From positions 3,884,001 through 3,948,000 of the forward strand of contig NZ_CP092827.1 in NCBI RefSeq assembly GCF_022533585.1: 64,000 nt of DNA, in the 5' to 3' direction. Of the stretch, positions 9,228 to 17,918 are shown piece after piece (positions within the stretch are counted from its first letter, which is position 1; the number at the start of each line of letters is the position of its first letter). The translations under genes were made by a program, and so were the position numbers. The DNA is from Pseudomonas sp. LS.1a. Lineage in GTDB: Bacteria > Pseudomonadota > Gammaproteobacteria > Pseudomonadales > Pseudomonadaceae. Below the pieces are notes generated by a model, which saw nothing but the letters and a program-made list of their open reading frames with translations, had not been told where the DNA came from and ran no database searches.

Positions 9228-9447
9228 GTTTGAACTCCACGGGTGATTGAGCGAGGCATCGCTGCCGATCTGCAGTCACCTTACGAAGCGCGGGCCGCCC
9301 TACTCCACCGCTGCGGCTTGTAAAGAACTTTCGTACAGAACCGTCTGACGAAGGTTGCACGAGATTTGCCGACTTTCTTCGTGCTCCAAGCGGCATTTCG
9401 CTCGTCTCAACGCCGTTGTCCATTCGCCTTTCGCCTGGAGTCGTACA

Positions 9448-11511
9448 ATGCGTTGCGTTTTGCCCCTACCACCCTGCCTCGGCCTGCTGGCTGCTTTTGC
9501 GGCCACCCAGCCCGCCCTGGCGGCACCTGCGGTCGAGTTGGGCCAGGTGCTGATCACCGATGAGGAGCAGAACGACCTGAGCGCAGCCAGCGAACGCCTG
9601 CGCGAAGTGCCGGGTGCCAGCAACCTGGTGGACATGCAGCGCGTGGGGCAAGGCCGGGTGGCCAGCAACCAGGACGTACTGGCCTACCAGCCCGGGGTGT
9701 TCGCCCAGTCGGCGGGCAACGATGGCATCAAGCTGTCGATCCGCGGTTCGGGCATCAACCGCGCACCGGGGGCCCATGGTTCCGGGGTGTACACGATGTT
9801 CGACGGCCTGCCCCTGACCGGCCCGGGCGGTACGCCCTACGAACTGTTCGAGCCGCTGTGGCTGAGCCGTGCCGAAGTGCTGCGCGGCGCCAATGGCTTC
9901 GACCAGGGCGCCCTCGCCCTCGGTGGTGCGATCAACTACGTCACCCACACAGGCTACGACGCCGCCCCGCTGCAGGTGCGCTACGAAGTCGGCAGCCGCG
10001 GCTACCAGCACCGGCACATCAGCTCGGGGCAGGTGCTGGGCAACCTTGACTACTACGTGGCCCTGACCGATTCGGAATATGACGGCTACCAGGCGCACAG
10101 CAGCGGCAGTGCCAAGGGCGTTGCCGCCAATGTCGGCTACCGCTTCAACCCGAACCTGGAAACCCGCTTCTACCTGCGCTACCGGGAAACCGAGAACCAG
10201 CTGGCCGGGCGCCTGACCAAGGAGCAGATCAAGCACCACCCACGCGCGGCCAACCCGGCCTACCTGGCCCGCGACGACAGCCGGCCGCAACCGGGCAGTA
10301 CCTGGGCAGGCAACAAGACCACCTTCTACCTCGACGACGATGCGCGCCTGGAAGCCGGCCTGGTCTACCACGACTACCCGATGGACCTGCGCGAAGGCCC
10401 GATGCGCCTGAAGGTGGCCTACACCGATGTCAGCGGCACCTTGAACTACTTCCGTCGCGACACCTTGTTCGGCCACGAGAGCAAGACCACCATCGGCTGG
10501 CGCACCACCAAGCACCTGCCCAACAGCGGTGCATCGCAGTTCACCCGCAATGGCGACGTGTTCGGTGAGCGCACCCGTGACTTCACCTACCAGGGCTCGG
10601 ACACGGTGCTGCATGTGGGCAATGACCTGGAACTGGTACCCGACCTGTGGCTGACCACAGGCCTGGCGATGATCTACACCCGCCGTGAAAGTGATGTCAC
10701 TTACCCTGCCGAGGGCGGCAAGGTGAGCATGCATGACTGGGACTACGCGCCACGCCTTGGGCTGCGCTATGACATCAGCCCGGACCTGCAGGTGTACGGC
10801 AACCTGAGTCGCTCGGTCGAACCTCCACATCCGTGGTCCCTGATCTGGAGTTCGCCAACACCCAACCAACCGATCGAAATGCAAAACCAGACGGCCACCA
10901 CACTGGAATTGGGCACACGCGGCGAATCGGCATTGGGGCATTGGAACCTGGCGTGGTACTACTCGCAGGTTCGCCATGAATTGCTGGCGGTGGAAATCGT
11001 GCAAGGCGCTCCGGCCAAGGAATTCAACGCCAGCGCCACCGTGCACCAGGGTGTGGAAGCCGGCCTCGACAGCACCCTGTGGGAGCGCACCGGCACTGGC
11101 AAGCTGAGCCTGCGTCAGGCTTATACCTTCAGTGACTTCCACTATCGCGACGACGACACGTTTGGCGACAATCGCCTGCCCGGTATCCCCATGCACTACT
11201 ATCAGGCCGAGTTGCGCTACGACTGGCCAAACGGGTTCTACGCGGGGGTGAATACGCAGATGGCGTCGAAGGTGCAGGTTGACTACGCCAACAGTTACCA
11301 TGCCGATGAATATGCCTTGCTCGGCGCCCGCCTGGGCTGGGATTCACCGAAGCAGGACTGGCAGACCTGGCTGGACCTGCGCAACCTGACCAACAAGCGT
11401 TATGCGGCAACGGTGACACCTGGCTACAACGATGCCGGCAAAGACAACGCCCGCTCGACGCCGGGCGAAGGCTTTGCCGTGTATGCCGGGGTTTCCTACA
11501 GCTTCCGCTAG
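9448..11511 (+). CDS. TonB-dependent outer membrane receptor
   Basis: 687 residues from the ATG MRCVLPLPPCLGLL; an upstream ATG at 9355 would add a non-signal-like extension. The signal peptide probably ends at ALAA near residue 28. A plug domain follows (LREVPGASNLVDMQRVGQ, then the SIRGSG motif and AEVLRGANGFDQGALALGGAINYVT), then a 22-strand beta barrel ending in YAGVSYSFR. There is no N-terminal STN signalling domain and no neighbouring sigma/anti-sigma pair, so it is a plain transporter. The plug resembles FecA/YncD-type receptors, but the substrate cannot be read from sequence. Confidence 0.88.
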   Translation: MRCVLPLPPCLGLLAAFAATQPALAAPAVELGQVLITDEEQNDLSAASERLREVPGASNLVDMQRVGQGRVASNQDVLAYQPGVFAQSAGNDGIKLSIRGSGINRAPGAHGSGVYTMFDGLPLTGPGGTPYELFEPLWLSRAEVLRGANGFDQGALALGGAINYVTHTGYDAAPLQVRYEVGSRGYQHRHISSGQVLGNLDYYVALTDSEYDGYQAHSSGSAKGVAANVGYRFNPNLETRFYLRYRETENQLAGRLTKEQIKHHPRAANPAYLARDDSRPQPGSTWAGNKTTFYLDDDARLEAGLVYHDYPMDLREGPMRLKVAYTDVSGTLNYFRRDTLFGHESKTTIGWRTTKHLPNSGASQFTRNGDVFGERTRDFTYQGSDTVLHVGNDLELVPDLWLTTGLAMIYTRRESDVTYPAEGGKVSMHDWDYAPRLGLRYDISPDLQVYGNLSRSVEPPHPWSLIWSSPTPNQPIEMQNQTATTLELGTRGESALGHWNLAWYYSQVRHELLAVEIVQGAPAKEFNASATVHQGVEAGLDSTLWERTGTGKLSLRQAYTFSDFHYRDDDTFGDNRLPGIPMHYYQAELRYDWPNGFYAGVNTQMASKVQVDYANSYHADEYALLGARLGWDSPKQDWQTWLDLRNLTNKRYAATVTPGYNDAGKDNARSTPGEGFAVYAGVSYSFR

Positions 11512-11518
11512 TCCGCTG

Positions 11519-11540
11519 GGGGCTGCTGCGCAGCCCCTTC
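11519..11540 (+). terminator. Hairpin after the TonB receptor gene
   Basis: Perfect 8-bp stem GGGGCTGC/GCAGCCCC with a TGC loop, 8 bases after the stop. Only two T residues follow, so it is a weak or bidirectional terminator between two convergent genes. Confidence 0.5.
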
Positions 11541-11567
11541 GATGACCGGCGCCTGAACGAACAGGCC

Positions 11568-12125
11568 TCAAACCGCCCTGTTCAACTTCACCCAGGAAGC
11601 GAACTTGTCAATGAACGCCTGCAAGAACGGCCGGGCCTTGTCGTTGAGCTTGCCCGAATCCTCGAACAGGCTCGCCGCGCCGCCAATGTAGGCCTCTGGC
11701 ATCTGCATGCACGGCATGTCCAGAAACACCAGCGACTGGCGCACGGCATGGTTGGCGCCAAAGCCACCAATGGCCCCCGGCGACACACTGACCACCGCCG
11801 CCGGCTTGCCACTCCAGGCGCTTTGCCCGTAAGGCCGCGAGCCCACATCAATGGCATTCTTCAGGCCGCCAGGCACCGAGCGATTGTACTCCGGGGTGAC
11901 GAACAGCACCGCATCACTGCGGCGGATCTCTTCGCGAAAACGCTTCCACGCGTCCGGCGCTTCGGCCTCGACATCCTCGTTGTACAACGGCAAATCGCCT
12001 ATCTCGACGATTTTCAGGGCAAGGCTGGACGGCGCCAGCTCCGATAGTGCGCGGGCGACCTTGCGGTTGTAGGAGTCCTTGCGCAAGCTACCGACGACCA
12101 CCGCTACCGAATACACCTGGCTCAT
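11568..12125 (-). CDS. NADPH-dependent FMN reductase (flavodoxin-like)
   Basis: 185 residues from ATG at 12125 (MSQVYSVAVVVGSLRKDSYN); an in-frame TTG four codons upstream is less likely. The FMN phosphate-binding loop GSLRKDSYNRKVA and the motif FVTPEYNRSVPGGLKNAIDVGSR are signatures of the NADPH-dependent FMN reductase family that includes ChrR and YieF quinone/chromate reductases. It is a soluble flavodoxin fold of normal length. Likely role: two-electron reduction of quinones or flavins with NAD(P)H. It converges with the TonB receptor gene and is divergent from a small conserved gene. Confidence 0.88.
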   Translation of the reverse strand: MSQVYSVAVVVGSLRKDSYNRKVARALSELAPSSLALKIVEIGDLPLYNEDVEAEAPDAWKRFREEIRRSDAVLFVTPEYNRSVPGGLKNAIDVGSRPYGQSAWSGKPAAVVSVSPGAIGGFGANHAVRQSLVFLDMPCMQMPEAYIGGAASLFEDSGKLNDKARPFLQAFIDKFASWVKLNRAV

Positions 12126-12282
12126 GGCAATTTCCAACCTCTGCTGGCTAAAGGGACGTTGTAGTTATAGATGACCGTTCCTCGTCGCTTTGGTTTTTTT
12201 TCCGCAGGGCGAAAACTTCCGACGCTGTTCCACGGTCTATGCCTGCAGACATTTCCCACGTAATTCAGAGGTTTCCAACCAA

Positions 12283-12501
12283 ATGGCAGCAGTAATGGTC
12301 GGCCAGTTCCATGCCCGTGACGCCGAAGGCCGCATCTACCCCGTGCACGAGTTCCAGGAGTCGACCCTGCAATCCGACGGCAGCACGCTGGGCGTTCCCA
12401 TCACCACCTATCGCCTGGCCATCGGCGACAAGGTCAACCACCTGGGTGAAAACCGCTTCGAACTGGCGCGCAGCGGCGTCGAGATCATTCGCATTCCTTG
12501 A
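12283..12501 (+). CDS. Small conserved hypothetical protein
   Basis: 72 residues from MAAVMVGQFHARDAEGR; the ATG has an AGAGGT site 9 bases upstream, which decides the start over an in-frame ATG at 12190. It has no signal peptide or membrane helix, and reads as a small beta-rich protein (RIYPVHEFQ, VPITTYRLAIGDKVNHLG, RFELARSGVEIIRIP). I do not recognise a function. Its last 17 bases overlap the 3' end of the convergent decarboxylase gene. Confidence 0.75.
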   Translation: MAAVMVGQFHARDAEGRIYPVHEFQESTLQSDGSTLGVPITTYRLAIGDKVNHLGENRFELARSGVEIIRIP

Positions 12502-14734
12502 TGCAGTCCACCGTGTAGCGGCCACTTTCGTTCTGCAGGCCATGCACGTCGGCGACAAACCCAGGGAAGCCCTGGTTGAACGCCCGGGCGAATGCCAGGT
12601 AATCGAGTATCGAGCGGGTCGCCTCGGTGAACCGCTCCCCCGGCATGATCAACGGAATACCCGGCGGGTACGGTACCAGCATCACCGCCGCCACCCGTCC
12701 CGACAACGCCTCGATCGGCACCGCCTCCACCTCACCGCGCACCATCTGGTCATAGGCACGTGCCGGGCTCACGGCCACCTCCGGCAAGCGCGTGAACAGC
12801 CGCTTCAGCTGCTTGGCCGTGGCATTGGCGCGGTAGCAGCCATGCAACTGGTCGCACAGGTCGCGCAGGCCCATGCCCTGGTAGCGTGAGGCATCGGCAG
12901 CCACCACGCTCGGCAGGCAGTTGCTCAGGGCAGTATTGCCGTCATAGTGGCGCTTGAACTCCAGCAACTCGGTAAGCAAGGTACTCCACTTGCCCTTGGT
13001 GATACCCATGGAGAACAGCACCAGGAAGCTGTACAGGCCGGTTTTCTCCACCACCAGCCCCCGCTCCCAGAGGAACTTGCTGACCACCGCCGCCGGGATG
13101 CCATGCTCGCCCAGCGCACCGCCCGCGCTCAGGCCCGGCATTACCAAGGTCACCTTCAGCGGGTCGAGCAACACATAGTCGTCTGCCACCTCGCCAAAGC
13201 CATGCCACTCCGCCCCCGGCTGCAGCAGCCAGTCCTGCGCGGCCAGGCGGTCGATGCCCTCGGCGTTCGGCGGCTGCCAGATGCTGAACCACCAGTCGTC
13301 GGCGGCTATGTGCTCGCGCAGGTTGGCCAAGGCACGGCGAAAGCTCAGCGCCTCGTCGAACATTTCTTGCAGCAGCGAACGCCCGGCCGGCCCTTCCATC
13401 ATGGCCGAGGCCGCGTCCAGCGAGGCGAGGATGCTGTACTGCGGCGATGTCGAGATGTGCATCATGAACGCTTCGTTGAAGCGGTCACGGTCCAGCTGGC
13501 GCCTGGCCCCGTCCTGTACATGAATCATCGAGGCCTGGCTGAACGCAGCCAGTAGCTTGTGGGTGGAGTGAGTGCTGAACACCAGCGGGCTGTCTGCCGC
13601 ACAGACCGTGCCCATGGCATAGCGCCCGGTGAAGAACTCGTGGAACGCCGCATAGGCGAACCAGGCCTCGTCGAAGTGCAGCACCTCGACACTCGCGCCC
13701 AGGGTCTGCTTGATCAGCCCGGCGTGGTAGCACAGGCCGTCGTAGGTGGAGTTGGTCACCACCGCCAGCTTGATACGCTGCCCGCGATCACGGGCAAGGG
13801 GGTTGGCCTGGATCTTCGCCTGGATCGCCTCGGGGCTGAACTCGCTGAGCGGGATAGGGCCGATGATGCCCAGCTCGTTGCGCTCGGGGCACAGGTAAAG
13901 CGGAATGGCACCGGTCATGATGATCGCGTGCACCACCGATTTGTGGCAGTTGCGGTCCACCAGCACCAGGTCGTCGCGGCCGACCATGGCGTGCCAGACG
14001 ATCTTGTTGGCCGTGGAGGTGCCATTGATGACGAAGAAGGTGTGGTCGGCACCGAAGTTGCGCGCGGCCCTGGCCTCGGCTTCGGCCAAGGGGCCGGTGT
14101 GATCGAGCAGCGAGCCCAGTTCCGGCACGGAAACGGACAGGTCCGAGCGCAGGGTGTTTTCCCCGAAGAACTGGTGAAAGGCCTGGCCCACCGGGCTTTT
14201 GCGGTAGGCCACACCACCGCCGTGGCCCGGAGTGTGCCAGGAATAGTTGGACTGCGCGGTGTGCTGCACCAGGGCCTTGAAGAACGGTGGCAGCAGGCCG
14301 TCGAGGTAAGCGTGTGCGGCACGCGCCACCTGGCGGGCGAGAAACGGCACGGTGTCTTCGAACAGGTAGAGAATGCCGCGCAGCTGGTTGAGCTCGCTCA
14401 TGGCTTCGGCGGGGGCGTTTTCCAGGGTCACCTGTTCGCCCAAGGCGAAAATCGGCAGGTTGGGGGCGCGCAGGCGAGCCAGGCGGATCAGCTCGGCCAT
14501 GTTCTGCAGCAGGTGGGTATTCTCGCCGACGCCCTCGGCGGCAATCAGCATGCAGGCCAGGCCATGGTGGGTGGCGGCGACCAGGCAGGCCTCGGCATGG
14601 TCGGCGGCGGCGAGGATGGCAAAGCCGTCCTGGCGCAGTTCCTCGGCGATGCCCCGCACGCGCTCGCCAGCGACGCTGTCGGCCTTGATGGCCCGATGGA
14701 CGATGAGGATGGGGAACTTGAGGTCCTTGTACAT
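12485..14734 (-). CDS. ldcA: Orn/Lys/Arg decarboxylase, probable lysine decarboxylase
   Basis: 749 residues from the ATG MYKDLKFPILIVH, chosen because GGAGGTA lies 8 bases upstream. Longer in-frame starts run into a REP element. It is a PLP-dependent fold-type I basic amino acid decarboxylase with N-terminal response-regulator-like wing domain, central aminotransferase-like domain and C-terminal domain. The PLP-binding lysine is in FSTHSTHKLLAAF (about K393), and HTPGHGGGVAYRKSPVG is the family substrate-site motif. In Pseudomonas the gene near dnaQ-rnhA is the lysine decarboxylase that makes cadaverine (LdcA; LdcC in P. putida usage), so that substrate is inferred from synteny. The 3' end overlaps the small convergent gene by 17 bases. 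Confidence 0.88.
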   Translation of the reverse strand: MYKDLKFPILIVHRAIKADSVAGERVRGIAEELRQDGFAILAAADHAEACLVAATHHGLACMLIAAEGVGENTHLLQNMAELIRLARLRAPNLPIFALGEQVTLENAPAEAMSELNQLRGILYLFEDTVPFLARQVARAAHAYLDGLLPPFFKALVQHTAQSNYSWHTPGHGGGVAYRKSPVGQAFHQFFGENTLRSDLSVSVPELGSLLDHTGPLAEAEARAARNFGADHTFFVINGTSTANKIVWHAMVGRDDLVLVDRNCHKSVVHAIIMTGAIPLYLCPERNELGIIGPIPLSEFSPEAIQAKIQANPLARDRGQRIKLAVVTNSTYDGLCYHAGLIKQTLGASVEVLHFDEAWFAYAAFHEFFTGRYAMGTVCAADSPLVFSTHSTHKLLAAFSQASMIHVQDGARRQLDRDRFNEAFMMHISTSPQYSILASLDAASAMMEGPAGRSLLQEMFDEALSFRRALANLREHIAADDWWFSIWQPPNAEGIDRLAAQDWLLQPGAEWHGFGEVADDYVLLDPLKVTLVMPGLSAGGALGEHGIPAAVVSKFLWERGLVVEKTGLYSFLVLFSMGITKGKWSTLLTELLEFKRHYDGNTALSNCLPSVVAADASRYQGMGLRDLCDQLHGCYRANATAKQLKRLFTRLPEVAVSPARAYDQMVRGEVEAVPIEALSGRVAAVMLVPYPPGIPLIMPGERFTEATRSILDYLAFARAFNQGFPGFVADVHGLQNESGRYTVDCIKECE

Positions 14735-14791
14735 CAGGTGGCTACCTCCGAAGGACATGTCGTCCATTTCAGGGTAGTTGAGCCTTGTATT

Positions 14792-14905
14792 GCCTGTGCT
14801 GGCCTCTTCGCGGGTGAACCCGCTCCCACAGGTACCGCATTGCATTCAAGGCCAGTCGAATTCCTGTGGGAGCGGGCGCGACCGCGAAGAAGCCGGTACA
14901 GGCGA
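14792..14905. repeat. REP inverted pair upstream of the decarboxylase
   Basis: Two facing REP copies: the left reads gcctcttcgcgggtgaaccc then gctcccacaggt, and the right is its imperfect complement. It lies in the gap between the decarboxylase and dnaQ starts and stops. Confidence 0.85.
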
Positions 14906-14909
14906 AAGA

Positions 14910-15689
14910 TCAGCCAGCAGGTGTCTCGGTCAGAGCCTGCCACATGGACGGCCCGCCCGCCGACTTGGCAATGGCCGCCAGGCGCTCGGCATGCGCTTCC
15001 AGCTCCTCGGCACTGGCCATGATCACCCGCCCGGGCGCCCGCCCGGTAATACGGCGAATCTCGCTGCCACCAGCACCCGACCCTTCACTCTCGGCTTCGG
15101 CCCCGTGCCCGGCCAGCGACAGGCTGGTCTGGCCACCGGTCATCGCCAGGTAGACGTCAGCCAGCAATTCCGAGTCGAGCAATGCGCCGTGCAGTTCACG
15201 ACCCGAGTTGTCGATGTCGTAGCGTTTGCACAGCGCGTCCAGGCTGTTGCGCTGCCCCGGGTGGCGCGAGCGCGCCAGCAGCAGGGTGTCGAGGATGGTG
15301 CAGTGCTGCGAAATGTCCGCGCGGTCCTGCTGGCCCAGCAAGGCAAATTCGTTGTTGATGAAGCCAACGTCGAACGTCGCGTTGTGGATGACCAGGGTGG
15401 CGCCCTGGATGAACTCGAAGAACTCCTCGGCGACATCGCCAAAGCGTGGCTTGCCGACCAGGAAGGCATCGGTGATGCCGTGGACGTTGATGGCGCCCTC
15501 GTCACTCTCGCGGTCCGGCTGCAGGTATACGTGGAAGTGCCGCCCGGTCAGGCGCCGGCCGATGACCTCGACACAGCCGATCTCGATGATCCGGTGGCCT
15601 TCGCTGACCGGCATACCCGTGGTTTCGGTATCGAGAATGACGAACCGCTTATCTTGCTGCTGCTCCACGCGGGGCGCTCCAACTTGCAT
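14910..15689 (-). CDS. dnaQ: DNA polymerase III subunit epsilon (proofreading 3'-5' exonuclease)
   Basis: 259 residues. All three exonuclease motifs are visible: Exo I VILDTETTGM near residue 17 (catalytic Asp and Glu), Exo II HNATFDVGFINNE near residue 102, and Exo III-epsilon HGALLDSELLADVYLAM near residue 168. The C-terminal region after the catalytic domain would bind the alpha polymerase subunit. It follows rnhA on the same strand with a 30-base gap, the usual rnhA-dnaQ arrangement of gammaproteobacteria, here co-oriented rather than divergent as in E. coli. Confidence 0.97.
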   Translation of the reverse strand: MQVGAPRVEQQQDKRFVILDTETTGMPVSEGHRIIEIGCVEVIGRRLTGRHFHVYLQPDRESDEGAINVHGITDAFLVGKPRFGDVAEEFFEFIQGATLVIHNATFDVGFINNEFALLGQQDRADISQHCTILDTLLLARSRHPGQRNSLDALCKRYDIDNSGRELHGALLDSELLADVYLAMTGGQTSLSLAGHGAEAESEGSGAGGSEIRRITGRAPGRVIMASAEELEAHAERLAAIAKSAGGPSMWQALTETPAG

Positions 15690-15719
15690 CAGTTACAAAG
15701 GCCGGAATTGTACCCCAGC

Positions 15720-16166
15720 TCAACGCTGCGCGCGCACCTCATCGACCCCACGGTTGGCCAGCTGGTCGGCGCGTTCGTTGCCGGGGTGGCCGATATGGCC
15801 ACGCACCCACTTCCAGGTCACCTTGTGGCGGTTGACCTGCTCGTCCAGCTGCTGCCAAAGGTCGGCGTTCTTCACCGGTTCCTTGGCCGCGGTTTTCCAA
15901 CCACGCTTCTTCCAGTTGACCATCCATTCGTTGATGCCTTTCATCACATACTGCGAGTCGGTAGTCAGCACCACCTCGCATTCGCGCTTCAGCGCCATCA
16001 GCCCCTGGATCGCAGCCATCAGTTCCATGCGGTTGTTGGTGGTTTCGCGTTCGCCGCCCCACAGTTCCTTCTCGACGCCCTTGTAGATCATAAGGACGCC
16101 CCAGCCGCCTGGGCCAGGGTTGCCCTTGCAGGCACCATCGGTAAACATCTCGACGCTTTCGCTCAT
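15720..16166 (-). CDS. rnhA: Ribonuclease HI
   Basis: 148 residues from [20 protein letters not shown]. The four metal-binding acidic residues of RNase HI are in place: D10 (FTDGACKGN), E48 ([10 protein letters not shown]), D70 ([10 protein letters not shown]) and the late Asp in [10 protein letters not shown]. It cleaves the RNA strand of RNA:DNA hybrids, removing primers and R-loops. Length matches the family. It sits between the methyltransferase gene and dnaQ, all on the minus strand. Confidence 0.97.
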   Translation of the reverse strand: MSESVEMFTDGACKGNPGPGGWGVLMIYKGVEKELWGGERETTNNRMELMAAIQGLMALKRECEVVLTTDSQYVMKGINEWMVNWKKRGWKTAAKEPVKNADLWQQLDEQVNRHKVTWKWVRGHIGHPGNERADQLANRGVDEVRAQR

Positions 16167-16179
16167 GTACCACTCATGT

Positions 16180-16953
16180 TCAGTGCTTTTCGGTATCCGG
16201 GTTGACCGCCGTGCGGTTGACCTTGGCCAGTGGCAGCGGCAGCAACTTGCCCATCGGCTCGCGACGCTCCGGGCGCAACGGCCGCAGGCCCACCACCATC
16301 TTGCGCGCCACCAGCAGGTATACCCCGCCGCCGGAACTCTGCCAGCCGCCGGCCAACCGCTCCCAGCCCGCCAGGCGTTGCTGCCAGGCCGGGGAGGCAA
16401 GCGGCGGACGATAGCACCCGAAGCGGCGTTTCTCCAGCGCGAAGCCCAGCAGGTTGAGCCAGTCGCCCACCCGCGACGGCGAGATGCAACGGGCCTTGCG
16501 CAGGGCGTCGTGGCTGAAGAAATGGCGCATGCCCCAACTGCTCCACGGGTTGATCCCGACGATCAGCAGGTGCCCGCCAGGGCGCACGGCGCTGGCCGCC
16601 TCGCGCAGCAGGCCATGGGGCGACAGGCAGAAATCCAGGCCATGCTGGAGCACCACCACGTCGGCGGCATGCTCGCTCAGCGGCCAGGCCTGCTCCTCGC
16701 AGACAATCTCCACCCCCGGCAGCGGCGCACCGAGGCGCACGTTGCGCTGCACCTGGGGCGCGCTGGGCGGCGGCTCGGCACAGGGCCCGTAGTGCACAAG
16801 GTAACCGCCGAAGAAGCGCCCGAGCTCTTCTTCCAGCAGTTTTTCCTCCTCCTTGAGCATCAGTTGGCCGAGTGGGCCATTGAACCACTCACGGGCCAGG
16901 CTGATCAGCTCGACCCAGTCCGGGTCGGCCTGGGCAAAGGCTTGGTCGGTCAT
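16180..16953 (-). CDS. SAM-dependent class I methyltransferase
   Basis: 257 residues from the ATG of [13 protein letters not shown], preceded by ggag 8 bases upstream; an extra nine codons are possible from a weaker upstream start. The second half of the SAM-binding fold is readable: [20 protein letters not shown] (motif post-II), then [21 protein letters not shown]. This matches the methyltransferase type 11 gene that lies between rnhA and gloB in pseudomonads. Substrate unknown. It is divergent from gloB over an 85-base gap and only 13 bases ahead of rnhA, so the three downstream genes are probably co-transcribed. Confidence 0.85.
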   Translation of the reverse strand: MTDQAFAQADPDWVELISLAREWFNGPLGQLMLKEEEKLLEEELGRFFGGYLVHYGPCAEPPPSAPQVQRNVRLGAPLPGVEIVCEEQAWPLSEHAADVVVLQHGLDFCLSPHGLLREAASAVRPGGHLLIVGINPWSSWGMRHFFSHDALRKARCISPSRVGDWLNLLGFALEKRRFGCYRPPLASPAWQQRLAGWERLAGGWQSSGGGVYLLVARKMVVGLRPLRPERREPMGKLLPLPLAKVNRTAVNPDTEKH

Positions 16954-17038
16954 TGCGCTCTCCCTCGAAGGTTCTCGCACCGCGCCATCGCGGCTAAGAT
17001 GCCCTCATGTGCCACGCTAGGCGAATCGGATCCGCACC

Positions 17039-17818
17039 ATGATACAGATCGATGCTCTCCCCGCTTTCTCCGACAACTACATCTGGTTGTTACAGGATAC
17101 TGCCAAACGCCGCTGCGCGGTGGTCGATCCGGGTGACGCCGGCCCGGTGGAACGCTGGCTGTCAGCCAACCCCGAGTGGGTACTGAGCGACATCCTGGTC
17201 ACCCACCACCACAACGACCACGTCGGCGGGGTGGAACGGCTCCGGCAACTGACCGGCGCGCGGGTCTGCGGCCCGGCCCACGAGCGCATCCCCTGCCGTG
17301 ACCTGGCGCTGGACGAAGGCGACCAGGTGACGGTGCTGGGCGTGACTTTCCAGGTGCTGGCCGTGCCCGGCCATACCCTGGGGCATATCGCCTTGTTCAG
17401 CGACCAGCCGGCAACGCCACTGCTGTTCTGCGGCGATACCCTGTTCGCCGCCGGTTGCGGGCGCATGTTCGAGGGCACCCCTGAACAGATGCAGCCCGCC
17501 CTCGCCCGCCTGGCGGCCCTGCCAGAGCAGACCGAGGTGTATTGCGCCCACGAATACACCTTGAGCAACCTGCGTTTCGCCAAGGCGGTGGAGCCCGGAA
17601 ACCCGCATGTTCAGCAGCGGTTCGAAGACGTTACCCGTTTGCGCGCCGACAATCGCATCACCTTACCATCAACGATTGGCCTGGAACGCCTGACCAACCC
17701 CTTCCTGCGCACCTCTGAAACATTAGTTAAACAAAAAGCAGACGAATGGAAGGGGCATTCAAACCCCACGCATGTCGCTGTTTTTGCTGCCTTGAGGTCT
17801 TGGAAGGACACCTTCTGA
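17039..17818 (+). CDS. gloB: Hydroxyacylglutathione hydrolase (glyoxalase II)
   Basis: 259 residues. The metallo-beta-lactamase dinuclear metal motif [10 protein letters not shown] is near residue 56, followed by the metal ligands in VPGHTLGHI and [13 protein letters not shown], and the C-terminal glyoxalase II helical part with [15 protein letters not shown]. It hydrolyses S-lactoylglutathione to lactate and glutathione, finishing methylglyoxal detoxification in the cytoplasm. Start ATG at 17039 gives the normal N-terminus [16 protein letters not shown]. Confidence 0.96.
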   Translation: MIQIDALPAFSDNYIWLLQDTAKRRCAVVDPGDAGPVERWLSANPEWVLSDILVTHHHNDHVGGVERLRQLTGARVCGPAHERIPCRDLALDEGDQVTVLGVTFQVLAVPGHTLGHIALFSDQPATPLLFCGDTLFAAGCGRMFEGTPEQMQPALARLAALPEQTEVYCAHEYTLSNLRFAKAVEPGNPHVQQRFEDVTRLRADNRITLPSTIGLERLTNPFLRTSETLVKQKADEWKGHSNPTHVAVFAALRSWKDTF

Positions 17819-17843
17819 TAACCTCAAGATATATCGCAAGCGA

Positions 17844-17860
17844 TGGTCAAAGGTTGACCA
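17844..17860. promoter_or_regulatory. Palindrome overlapping the mltD -35 box
   Basis: Perfect 7-bp inverted repeat TGGTCAA-agg-TTGACCA. The right arm supplies the -35 hexamer of the promoter at 17854, the classical position for a repressor operator. No candidate regulator is known. Confidence 0.4.
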
Positions 17861-17882
17861 GGCCCGGAGCGGTTTCTAGAAT
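17854..17882 (+). promoter_or_regulatory. Sigma-70 promoter of mltD
   Basis: TTGACC and TAGAAT separated by exactly 17 bases, ending 36 bases before the mltD ATG. The start point would be near 17889. Confidence 0.65.
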
Positions 17883-17918
17883 CGCCGAAATTTTTCGCCC
17901 GGAAACCTGTGTCAGCCG

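Noticed and set aside
9466..11301. 611-codon minus-strand frame opposite the TonB receptor gene
   Set aside because: Shadow frame; the plus-strand receptor has signal peptide, plug and barrel motifs.
14735..14845. N-terminal extension of the decarboxylase (begins MQCGTCGSGFTREEAS)
   Set aside because: It is translated from the REP element; a proper ribosome binding site precedes the internal ATG at 14734.
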